Shown: positions 37,671 to 48,388 of the stretch, piece after piece
How positions within the stretch are numbered: the stretch's first letter is position 1
How the letters are laid out: each line of letters starts with the position of its first letter
From: Laetiporus sulphureus 93-53
Lineage: Eukaryota > Basidiomycota > Agaricomycetes > Polyporales > Laetiporaceae
Assembly: GCF_001632365.1 (NCBI RefSeq)
Contig: NW_024468540.1
Location: 62,001 to 126,000 of the forward strand
Direction of reading: 5' to 3'
Length of the DNA stretch: 64,000 nucleotides
Position numbers and translations under genes: made by a program
The notes under the pieces: generated by a model
Told to the model about the DNA's origin: nothing
What the model saw: only the letters and a program-made list of their open reading frames with translations
Databases searched by the model: none

Positions 37671-39576
37671 TGTCGATGAAGTTGAGTTCGCGACGGCAGT
37701 GTTCTGCGAGGAGAGTTGAAGGGGCACTGCAGTGGGAGCCTGGAGCAGGCAAGGGGGAGAATGTGGCGTTGTCGCCGAGCGCTGGAGATCTGTGGCGCTC
37801 ATTCCTCTCCCTCGCTCTGATTCTAAACATCCTCCGCTCGCATGATGCACTCGCTCAACGTTCAACTCCAATACACGACTACGCCCGTCTGTGCGTCCGT
37901 GGCAAGCCCGTTATGAGAGCGCCGCACTGCGACCCTGCCGTCTCGCCATACTACTCACGTAAATCACGTAAACCACCACGAGCCAACCATCGAGTCGGTT
38001 AGTAGCGAGCAGAATGGCGACCAGTATTGCTATGCGGCGAAGAGTGCATCTCACTGGTGAATTTCTTTGTTATTTTGAAAGCTTCACTGGTCGTAAGCGT
38101 TCAGCATCGGGCGGTCAACTAGCTCAAACCACTATCTGTGCCATCCGTTGCGGGCACACGGTGACTGGCACTCTCGCGACCGCTCGACAGCTCGAGGTTT
38201 CGCCACCAGCGCATGGGCGATATGCAGCACGCGCCGATTCATATGACCCAATTCTGTCTATTAATTCCATTCTCTCCGCTCTATCGTATCCCTCAGCCTC
38301 CACCCCGATCCTTTTCAATATACCTCTGCTCCATACAGAAGGCCTGGCCACCTGTCACTGGTGACGTGAGGAGAGGCCATGAGCAAGGGCTGGTCCCATT
38401 GTTATGTCCATGAAGTGAGTAGCGAACGAGTGTTGTGCGCAGCGCTTATCATGCGAGGGTCGTCAACGAGCTTGATGTCCCCGTCAGAGCTTGGGCAGAG
38501 CTCAAGCGCGCGTAACTCAACAGGCAGGGCAGGTCTCTGATGCGCATCTGCTCGAAGAACGGCATCAGCAACGAGCGAGATTCATTGGTACGGTGACTTA
38601 CAGACGGTACGTCCATGCGATTGGTTTCCTGAGGCGGAATTCGCGCGTGTGGAACATACTACGTCGGGATGACTTCCCTCCATCACGGGGGCGATCATGC
38701 GCTTTTCGGAATGGGTTGATGCCCGTTATGATGGGGACAGTCAGGCAAGACTGCATGTACATGTCCCGACAAAATGCGTCTCGCAGAGTTGACCGTCGTA
38801 TCTTATCCGGAGAAGGTCGAATTCACTTCTGCAAGAATCGATCTGATCCTGTCAGCGATATTTGTAAAGGCGTGGATGCGGTGCGTGCCTGGTGATGGTG
38901 CGTTGACAAACCGCAAGGGCTGCTGCACGCTTCAGGTGAGCGAAGGTGGTGATAGAAAGGGCGGCGGCGCTGGAAGTTCCAGCAGAAGAAATCTTGAAGG
39001 AGCCGGCGCATTCGTGTCTGCGTGGTGTGCTACAGGAGAACGAGTGTTCGATATATATGATGGATGGATTCTGACAGAAACATGCTGAAGATGTCAGTTG
39101 ATAGGGCTCAAAATCGGACATGCGATGCATAAGTTCCAGCACGGGCGCGTCTAGTGACCGCACGAGTCCAGAGGGTGTGGGCTCAGTTCTACGGGGAGTG
39201 GCGTGAAGGCGAGACCGGCTAGCGGAAAGCGAGAAAGGTACGGTGCGCACCTCGTCGTCGCGAGCTAATCTCGCTAGAGTCCCGGCCGTGCGCTTTAGGC
39301 TAGGCGGCATCATGCATGGACAGTGGCTGAATGCATGTCAATGTGGAGGGTTAGGATGTAGTCATGACATTCACCACATCTCAGTCCAAGGCTTCGCATT
39401 CAGAAAGGTGGACATCTGCTATAGCACAATATACATTTGTTTCTCCTCTAATACATCCCCGCTCTGTGAGCGTCAGAATAACGATGATGAGCGATGAGCA
39501 ACCGAGACGAGAACCCAGACATGAGCATACATTTGGTCTCACTGCAATCCACGTCAATCTCTCGTCCACACAACAC
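37671..39576. other. spacer between the F-box copies
   Basis: Holds the promoter of copy 1 (with the ACCATCGAGT core at 37986-37995), about 770 bases unique to this spacer, and from about 38,757 the duplicated 3' flank of copy 2. That flank has a ~60-base stretch at 39,341-39,403 absent from unit 1. I find no gene: the frames present in the flank are not conserved between the two units. Confidence 0.5.
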
Positions 39577-41368
39577 CTAAAGCCAGGACGGCCACAAAGC
39601 ATGCGCCTCCTCAACACAAACCAGCGGCAAAGTAATGTTGTATGCCTTATCGTGCAACAGCGTCTCGAAATTCACCGACTCGAATTTGCCATACAGTTGG
39701 TCTTTCACAGCTTGACGACGTCTCCAGCGTTCATTCTGAGAATCGATTAACCCGATATAAAGGTGCTTGATGCCAAGCTGCGCGCGACGCGGGAGGATCG
39801 AATCCAGAATTATGTCACAATCACTATCTTTTTGGATGGCGATACGTAGCGTCGTCAGTGCGGGACAGAGAGGCGGGTCGGTTGGGTCTTGGAAGAGTGT
39901 GAGTGCATCGACGATCTTCGTCAGGCTCGCAATCTTGACGGACAATGTCTCAAGTGCGGTCATCTGCCTAAGAAGGTTGCAGACACATTCAAGATCGGGC
40001 GGCCTGCATGCATCCCGCTCAAACGTGCACAGGTGAGAGATGCTGGAAAGGGAAAGAGCCTGTGGCCAGTTGAATGCGGTCCAATCCTCGAGGGTCATGT
40101 CGTCTTCGACTTCGAAACGGAAACCAGAAGAGGCTCCAGTGACGATGGCGATGCGCGGCTGGAAATGCAGTTCTTTGGGTTGCTTCAGGGCATCCAACGA
40201 CCAAGTGGATACCACATCTAGAAGTCGTTGCTCATCATCGCCCTTTCTTTTACGTTTGATCGAGACAGACACGTCTTCATTTAGCTGAGCGTCGCGGAAG
40301 ACATAGTCGATATCATCGGCCCACATATACTCGATCAGCAACCGGCGCAACCGAGCGAGCGACACAGGCTTCATGTCCGCAGGCTCAGTTTCCACTCGAA
40401 TGTGCGGGTAGTCGGATACATTTTGCAGGATGAGATCGACCAGGTTCGGTGTTCCAGCAAGCAAGCAGCGTAATTTGATGGGAGCTTTAGGCAATACGCA
40501 CGTGTCGAGAGCCAAGAATGTCAGCTTGGCGAACGCATTGCTGGGCAGCCAACCCAACCATGACAGTGACAGGCGCTCCAGACACGGGGTGCGGTTGTCG
40601 AAGGACTTGAGGGATCCGTCTGGCACACTGTCACCCCGGTCTTCTTGCAGTGCAAGAGACTTCAGCGAGGGTGCTGGCATTCGAAGGTCTTCACATGCTA
40701 AGGGCCGTTTCCAGTATAACTCTTGGATTCGGGATGAATGCTCCACGTTTTGGAGAGCATGCGCAACAGCACAAGATTTGCCGCGAACCAGCACCTTGAG
40801 CGGGCCTCGGCCGGACCTCTCCAGCAAGACGTGATCTCTATTACCCCGGACTGTTTCAATGCAATTCCAGAGCTCCCGGATCCCCAAGGCGATCTCTTTC
40901 CAATGATGGCAGACGAGCATGAGACTGACTGCTCTGTCCTTTTCAATCCAAGTTGGGTTCCATACAGTCATTATGTCGATGCATTCATAAACAGTGCGTG
41001 CAGATTCGTATTCAAATAGCTTGATGGTGCAGGTCGTCACGAATATCTCCCGGAGCACTTCGGGAGGAAGACGATTGATCGCGACGTCGGCATTCCAGTC
41101 ACGCCACTCAGCTTGAACCGCAGCAGTCTCAGCTGCCTTGATCATCCCTTCAATATGCTTGAGCTATATGTCACATCAGTTTGTTGAGTTAGACTGAGAA
41201 CAAAGGTTACTGACCTCACGTGCGCTGTATACAATGAGGTCGCGGTCAGCATGTATAATGATATGATTGGGACGGGCAGAGACGCACCGTGGGCGAGTGT
41301 CCCTTTGCTCGAGCTCGGAAGGCAGCATCTTCATCAAGTCCGACGCACTCGATTCTTCGAGCGGAAGT
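38757..41368. repeat. tandem segmental duplication, unit 2
   Basis: Second unit of the duplication described for 35,095-37,640, same orientation, about 3.7 kb away. It carries the second F-box gene. Its 5' end diverges from unit 1 beyond about 41,368: the sequence upstream of the conserved MKM start runs in a different frame from copy 1 because of indels. Confidence 0.85.
39577..41334 (-). CDS. F-box protein, tandem copy 2
   Basis: Paralogue of the gene at 35.8-37.7 kb, alike over its length but with many substitutions. The F-box reads INRLPPEVLREIF and VCHHWKEIALGIRELW, as in copy 1. The stretches between the F-box and the C-terminus (for example KLFEYESARTVYECID against KLDEYIYKYYGCDD) have diverged most, and the AHALWPSWL end is conserved. 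I take the ATG at 41334 (MKMLPSELEQRDTR) because no in-frame ATG lies further upstream and this Met is shared by both copies. The two introns of copy 1 are conserved with intact GT and AG ends. The frame is open throughout, so it is probably functional. Confidence 0.82.
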
Positions 41369-42303
41369 GGATGGGTGGAGAATGTCTGAGCGACAGACTT
41401 TGAAGCGTGATCTGTAGCGGGAGCACTGTTGGGGCGTGGGGTGGGCAGAGCGAAAGTAGGAGGACAGATGGAGAGAGGTTGTTGGTTGTAGAGGAACTTG
41501 AGTTGGTCAGAAGAGAAAAGCCAGCATGTGTGCGCGAACAGCGTTGCGACGAAGGGGTTGCTCCTGCTATGGTTATGCTCGCCGCAGACGGAGGCGACCC
41601 GCAAGTGTGACAGTCACGGCCGCGTCCCGTGTCACTCACGGCGTCCCTCCGCGTTACGTGACCATCGAGTGGCGCAGAACGCAACGACGAAACTTCAAAC
41701 CAGAAATGAAAACTCTCCTGCCATTTCAAGACCAGAGAGTGGAGTCCAGCTGACATTCCCGAGTCTACCGAATATGTTTGGGTCCAGTGCACAGTGCTTG
41801 TCTTGCAATTGGCGAACTCTGTCTTGGGCAGTTCGAACCTGGGCTGTCTCGCTGCTAGTACTTGCCTTCGACCGAAACTATCCAACTGATGATACATGAA
41901 CACCAGCTTGATAATTGTTATTCGATCATCTATGACTATTAGCGTATCTTCCTCAATCGTTGGTCTTGTTCCAAACACCGGAACAAACGACTCATACCTA
42001 CCAGACAGCAGGTCCCCCCCCTCACGGCTCCCCTCTTCGCACGATAGTAATCATATAACATCACCACTGTACAGTATGGTATAGTAGGTATACCAAGCAC
42101 CAGCTCGGACTAGAAAGAATCACCGACAAACAGACAAGCGTTCATGACGTGCCATCCCACATATCCAACAGGGAAGTCGCACACGGTAAGCACTATAAGC
42201 CAGAAGGGATACAAAAGCATGCAAGAATACCGTAACAGCTTGAGACTCGGATATACTGTTCACTTCTTTGTTCTTGTGCAGAGGTAAAGGTCCGTTCCCA
42301 TGT
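41335..42303. other. intergenic, F-box copy 2 promoter and ErdS 3' flank
   Basis: Divides the second F-box gene from the ErdS-like gene; both are on the minus strand. It contains copy B of the 25-bp repeat. A 214-codon minus-strand frame (41334-41978) has no ATG start and overlaps the promoter, so I leave it out. Confidence 0.45.
41658..41682 (+). repeat. 25-bp direct repeat, copy B
   Basis: Identical to 35012-35036. It lies upstream of F-box copy 2, inside its presumed promoter. Confidence 0.8.
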
Positions 42304-45300
42304 TCATTTCGGCATCTGCAGAGCAGCCATGATAGCCTCGATGCCCTTCATGCCCAGCCCGCCCTTTGGATAACAAATGAACATCTACCACACCCATCTC
42401 ATGAGCACCATTCACGCCCATTGTGACATTCAAGCACTCACCGGCTCCTGATGAATCCCAAACTTCGCCCTAAAGTCCCCTTTCCCTGAAAGATGGAACG
42501 TCGACGCGATCCCATTATACGTCTTCTCCAGCGTCCGCACCCTGAACCCGCCCAAATTATCCACCCGCTGCAGCCGCTCCGTCGCACCTGCCCCGAACGT
42601 CGCGCTCCGCAACCCCGCGTCCCCCAGCTTCTTGATCACGTGTGTCAAAATGTACTCGATTGCGCCCAGAGGCGCCCCCGGAAACTCGAGCGACCACTTG
42701 ATCTGGAACCCGTGCGTCGGTGCCAGCTGCGCAAGCACCACCATCGCGCACGGCTGATACAGTGAATTCAGCGAACGGTCACATCTCAAATCGGGCCTCT
42801 GCTCACCTTCCCGTCCTTGTCCACCGCATAGAAGTACTTCCTGTGCTTCATATCGTCAAACGGCCGCACGCCCGTCAGGTGGATCTGCGTCCCCTTCCTG
42901 TTCTCCGCCCACTCCTTACACCTCTCCTCCAGCTTCTCTCTTGTCTTCGGGTCCATACCCCCCTCCACCTCCACGATCTTGACCCCATCCCTCTCCGCCT
43001 TATGTATCTTCCTTCGCACCGTCTTATCATTCGCCGCAGGATCCACCTCAATCGGATTCAGCCTTTCCTCCGCGACCGCAATGATCGCGCTCCACCCCAT
43101 ATCCTCCGCCACTATCCGTTCGCACTCCTTATCGATGCAGCACCATACCGGCTTCAGGTTTTTCTCTTCGACGTACTTCACGTACGCCTGAACCACCCGT
43201 CCCATCTGCTTGTGCTCGCACAGCGGGTTCCCGAACGCCACCGCGAACTCGTTTTGTGGAATGTACCCAACCGCCGCACCAGTCGCCGGATCACGCCACA
43301 CTGTCCACGCGGGGTCGATCCACGATGTGTTCGTCGAGTCGCCGTACTTGGCGATGAGCTGCCGCATCGACCCAACTTATCAGCACACCACCTAACAACG
43401 TTCCGCATACCACTCACATCCTGAAGCAGGGGCATGTCTCCATGGGGGTATCCCTCTTTAAACGTCGTAGCTTCCGGTCCATGCAGAATCATATGTGTTG
43501 CCGCGCTCATCGAAGCCTCCGCTAGGTCTTGGCCGTTCGCCGGAAAGCTGCGCGGGTCCCTCGGAAACAAGCTCGCATACCTAATATCCCCTAACTTAAG
43601 GAATAGCATGACCACGCGCTCGAGGCCGATTCCACCGCCCCCGTGCTTATTTCATCAGAAACTCTATTTTTAGCACTGCGCGAATAAAGCTATGACGACA
43701 CACGCACTTACCGGCGGACAACCCCACCTGAATCCATCAACGTAGTCCTTCATCGAGTCGGGATCGATCCCCACGGCACGCATCCGTTCCTCGAGCATCG
43801 GTGCGACGTGTATCCTCTGCCCGCCTGATAGAATCTCCTCTCCCCGTAGGAAGATGTCAAACGAGTTAGATAGCCGCTGTGCACCCCATTCAATTCAATG
43901 AGCACAACTGGGAGACTCCAACAATGAGCAGCACTCACGTGGTCCTGCGGATCCGGCATCGTATAGAACGGCCGTACCTCCAGCGGGAATTTGTCTATGC
44001 GGGTCTATTCGAATCAACGACCGTCACCTTTGGAACAGACTATTCACCTAAGATGTAGTAGTCCGCCCCATACTTAGCTTTCATGAGCACACCCAGGCGC
44101 TGCTCCGCCTTGGTACTCAGGTCGGCCCACTCGCTCGGCTCAGAGCCGTCCTCCTCCTTCCACCCCGACTCCTTGAGCATTCGGATGCCATCTGCGAATC
44201 TGAGCCGCGGCGTCTCATCTAGGATCACCAGATCATCGTGCGGGAACTGCAGCTTCACCGTCTCGATCTACGCATACAGGCGTACGTGATTCGCACCTTG
44301 CGCACATGCAGAAATGGAGACTCAGCTACGCACCTCCTCCCGATACCGCTTCTGGACTCCCTTGATAATATACTTGAGCAGCTCGTCAATCGTGTCCAGC
44401 ACCTCATGATAATGGCTCTCAAACTGCATCTCCAGGTCCAGACCCGTAAACTCAGTCAAGTGTCGATGGGTATTCGAGTTCTCTGCCCTGAACACTGCGC
44501 AATAGTCAGCCTTCTATGCTCATTCCAACCCCAAAACCACTGTATTGCCACCATGTCGCAGGTTCTCGAACTGGCAACATCGGGATTGCGTTTCCACAAA
44601 TGCTCGAACGGAAGGACACTCACCAGGTCCTATTTCAAAAACCCTCTCCATATCACCCGCGATGCACATCTGCTTCGCGAGCTGTGGACTTTGCGCGAGG
44701 AATGCCGGCCGTCTGAAATAGTCCACCTTGAACACCGCTGCCCCTGACTCCGTGCTGGTCTTCTGGAACTTGCTACTTTGAATCTCCAAGAAATTCCTCT
44801 CAAGAAGGTACTCCCGAAAAAGTGTGCCCACGCCCGCGCGGATGCGGAAGATAGCCTGATTGGTCGGAGACTATGAAGTTGCGCATTAGTAGCGTTGCAA
44901 CATTAGACTTCAAGGGAAGAACAGACGTACCCGAAGGTCCAGCACCCGATTCAAGAGTCGCGTCTTCTGATTCACCCGCGAGAAGTGCGCGTCTTCCTGT
45001 GCATGCGGGTGGTCAACGTCTCGGCAGGCGTAAAGCTTTTCAAGTGTCGTGCACCTGATGATATACCTTCTCGGCTCTTGAGACGTCCTCCACCTGGAAC
45101 GGTGGAGGGGAAGTTGGCCCAGCAACTACATATAGCTACGAATGATCAAAAATCAGATCTCACGAACACACTTCGAGCAAGGCATATCTGAATAGTATAC
45201 CCACTTTCTCCACCTTGACTTCTCTGCTCTTCACTCGTGCGCTCTTCACCTCCGACTGGTCCTCAGGCGGGTTCTGCACCATACCCTCGACAAGGACGAC

Positions 45301-46233
45301 AGTCTCGCGATTGAGACCTTCAGCCCAGTGGATCATGTTCTGCGAGACCTTGTACTCTTCCTCTGCGAGCACACCCTGGAGTGTGCTTAATTGGGAGCGA
45401 AAGATGATGAAGACAATCTTCGAACCTGGAAGAGGCGGTGAGTGTAAGTGAGGTTTGAGTGACGCTAGGGGGCGGACCTAGTGGTCTTATATGGTGTACG
45501 CGGGCGCGAAAGGTGACATGCGTGCCTTGCTCCATGTCATTGACAGCGATAAGGGAACTGAGACGCGTCTCTGGGAACATCATATATCAGCCTTGGTGTC
45601 CAGCGTAATAGACAAGGTTCAGAAAAATCAAGGGCGTATCGCAGAAGGTATACCCTACACGTTCGTGGTGAAGCGGCAACGTCTGTACAGTCAATTTCCA
45701 GTCATCTCTACCAATGGCATGAGTCCGAGATGCGTCTCCACAGGACGGACCAGTAATGATCGACTTTCGAGCGCATATAGTCGGGGATCAAGCTCAAACA
45801 TAAAAATAATGTGCGACCAGTCACCGCTCAGGTTCTGGGACATGTTCATTGGCAGATCCCCGTAATTATCTCGTAGCGGATCCTCATCATGCGCGTGTTT
45901 CTGTCTCTCCTTTCGCTCTGCCGCCTCGCGCTTATCAATTTCCTTGCGCTCCATGTGCCTCTCCACCTTTTGCTCGGTGAAAGACATGCGGCGCCGCCTC
46001 ATCTCTGTCGAGGGACGCTGGGTATGATGCGGTTTGTCGGGCTCGTGGGCCTGCTGGCGTTGTGCGGCAGTGGGGCAGTCGGCGTTGGTGTCATCGACGT
46101 GCGCGTGGCCGTTGGACGCGTGCCGGTTGTGGGCATCGTCGTCCAGCTCCCGTACGGGCGACGAGCAGTGTCCTGACGAGATGGAGTTGCGGGCGCGGTG
46201 GATGACTTTTTTGATGCTCGACATGGCAGACAT
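42304..46233 (-). CDS. erdS: aspartyl-tRNA synthetase fused to DUF2156 domain (ErdS-type ergosteryl-aspartate synthase)
   Basis: Bifunctional enzyme: the synthetase charges tRNA-Asp, and the C-terminal DUF2156 (GNAT-like) domain passes Asp to a lipid. In characterised fungal members the acceptor is ergosterol. The start is ATG 46233 (MSAMSSIKK), then a charged N-terminal extension. The anticodon-binding OB fold shows [11 protein letters not shown] and [11 protein letters not shown]. Class II motif 2 is [15 protein letters not shown], and motif 3 is [12 protein letters not shown]. The DUF2156 part (about 43.5 to 42.3 kb) shows [46 protein letters not shown] and [13 protein letters not shown], ending AALQMPK at TGA 42304-42306. 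About a dozen introns are inferred. The junction at 45.83-45.58 kb is the least certain. Both halves lie in one spliced frame, so it is a true fusion. Confidence 0.9.
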
Positions 46234-46811
46234 CGACCGCAACGTAGCCAAACGTTTATCAGGGGTGTCGAGTAAGGGTCGGGGCGTGTCGGAGTTGCTC
46301 GAGACGTACACTGTTGCCGGTTCTGCTTGGCGCTAACGTCATCCCACCATCTACGTCATACCTCACTTTCACGGCACGTGATTAACTACACCACCGAGAG
46401 CTGCCTCTTATGGCAGGCCGCTAGCCATATGGGGAAGCCCGCGTGGAGGCCGCCGGGCATACCGATCATACCGATGCACGGCGTCCGCCGCTCTTCTTAA
46501 TACATGTAAGATCCTTTAGGGGCCTGTGATTGAGAGCCTTCAAAATGATATCAGAAGTACCCTGGTGTGGATTCGTTGAGCAGATGCTCAGCAGTGCACC
46601 CGTCGTGGCTCTTTCACAAGCGCTTTCGAGTGTCACCCCATAATACCTCGCCGCAGCTGTTGGACTGACATTGTGTTACTACACGTTTTGACGCACAAGA
46701 AGACATTGAATTGAACGACGTAAAACGTCAGGAAAAGGATATACACATGAGTCAACTCAGTCGCTCCCGAAGTTCATTCTGCATTGTAAGTGGACATGCA
46801 TTCATACAAAA
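46234..46811. other. intergenic, ErdS promoter
   Basis: About 580 bases upstream of the ErdS-like gene. It should hold the ErdS promoter and the 3' end of the next minus-strand gene. No gene or repeat seen. Confidence 0.4.
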
Positions 46812-48037
46812 TCATGCACGATAATCTTGCAGCCTCGAGGTAAACATCGCAAACTTCGGAGTCTTTCTGCAGCATGCAAATTTATAAGCCTCGTACAAGA
46901 GCGAGATGACTTGCACTCACGACCACCGAACAGGCTGCAGCCAAAGCGCCCAGTAAATGTGCGTACCTCATGTCCAGAGCTTTCCACGTTTTCACGGTCT
47001 TTGACAGTAGGCCCTCCATGCTATCGAGCTTTTCTCGATCTATCATAACCGTGCGCCTTGTAATTTTGGGGTGCTTGCTGATATCCCTGTACCCACCAGC
47101 ACCGCAGCCTGCAATAATGTAAAATCAGGTGACGACCTATAAGAGAATGTGATGCGACCTCACACCCGGTTCCAAGCATTTCAAAAACACGCGAAGTCAT
47201 CCATTCTATCACGCCGAGCAAAATATCAAGCAATTTATCCAACGCCTGAAATGCAACAAGTTGCTAGGTTGTTAAATCACGAACAAACGGAGACGAACAA
47301 ACGGAGAAACTCACATCGTTGGCAGAGCTGTTATAGACCGACGGCTCTAAACGATGAAGATACTAGTCATAAAGATGCAGCTCACCTTGCCCGGAGTCCG
47401 GTCCAGAAGCCTGGTATATGCGATTTGAATTGCTTGATGATTCACCTAGCTCTTCGAACCTCACGGCTATACCATGTGCTTTGAACGCGTGTCCTTCGAG
47501 TTGCTAAATTCGTGCGTTGCATTAATGTTTGCAGTGTAGACGAATCTGTCAAGATGACCACGTACCTGTTTGAAATCGACCATGTCCGTCATGTTGACTA
47601 AGTCAGGCGTACTAGAGGAATATTGCCATATTACGATGTTGCTTTCAAGAGCTGATCAATTGTCAGTTATCTGCCGTGCACGCCAGCCATACGTGAAAAC
47701 GACCTTTGAGGCATTCCGCGCTGAAACCAGCGTTTTGCACCGAGCCGTGAAAGAGTTGAGTATGTCTCTGGTGCATTCAGAACAAATAATATAAATCAAT
47801 GTTTCCGACTGTATATCAATGTTCACAGACACTCTGCAAAATGTCCCATTCTTCGTAGAGGGGATGATCGCAACCAACATGCTCCGCGGTGTTGAGCTCT
47901 CGGGAGATGGAGTTAAACAGCATGTTGATCCGCTCGTGTCTTTCGGCAAGTGTGGAGAATTCATCCAGGGGTGTTAGGTCTGAAGCATTATTTTGTGCTG
48001 GACGTTGCCGATACGCGATGCTTTGAGCTGCGCCCAT
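46812..48037 (-). CDS. unrecognised multi-exon gene, possible N-myristoylated helical protein
   Basis: I do not recognise the family. A chain of exons can be read on the minus strand: MGAAQSIAYRQR... ERINMLFNSISREL... EEWDILQSVCE, then CTRDILNSFTARCKTLVSARN, SNIVIWQYSSSTPDLVNMT, QLEGHAFKAHGIAVRFEELG, ALDKLLDILLGVIEWMTSRVF, and CGAGGYRDISKHPKITRRT...KTWKALDM. It ends near FAMFTSRLQDYRA (TGA 46812-46814). The segments are joined by plausible GT-AG introns, though not all phases were checked. The start Met is followed by Gly-Ala-Ala-Gln-Ser, which fits the N-myristoylation pattern. A TATA-like sequence lies about 50 bases upstream. The composition is mostly helical and charged, with no membrane segment. 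Confidence 0.5.
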
Positions 48038-48085
48038 GATGAGAGCAAGGCAGAGCAATGAGGAGCGCCTTCGTATCGCGTTCCG

Positions 48086-48095
48086 ATTTATATAA
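48086..48095 (-). promoter_or_regulatory. TATA-like element
   Basis: TTATATAAAT on the minus strand, about 50 bases upstream of the proposed ATG at 48037. It supports that start for the unrecognised gene at 46.8-48.0 kb. Confidence 0.4.
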
Positions 48096-48388
48096 TTTGA
48101 GACGCCGTGCGATTAGAAGTCGAAGCACCTCAGCGCAGCATGCCCGACGCCGCAGCATATGCCGAAAAAGCGCAAAATGGCAATCGAATTGACACTCGCA
48201 CCGGTATGGGCAGCAGTACATACATATTCACATTGACGGGGCTCAATCCACGTCAGGCTAAGCAACAGCGGGGCACGAACGCATGGCAAGCGACATCTAT
48301 GATAACGAAACGGACACTCACAACAACACGATACAGGACAGCTGGGCAAAACATGCTTTGATAACAACAGGCGGGTGAATTCGTACAC

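Noticed and set aside
41334..41978. 214-codon minus-strand frame over the F-box copy 2 promoter
   Set aside because: Starts with GTG rather than ATG, ends at the F-box start, and corresponds to non-coding sequence around the 25-bp repeat.
42720..43424. 234-codon plus-strand frame over the DUF2156 part of the ErdS-like gene
   Set aside because: Opposite-strand shadow rich in Arg, Pro, His and Leu with no motif of its own.
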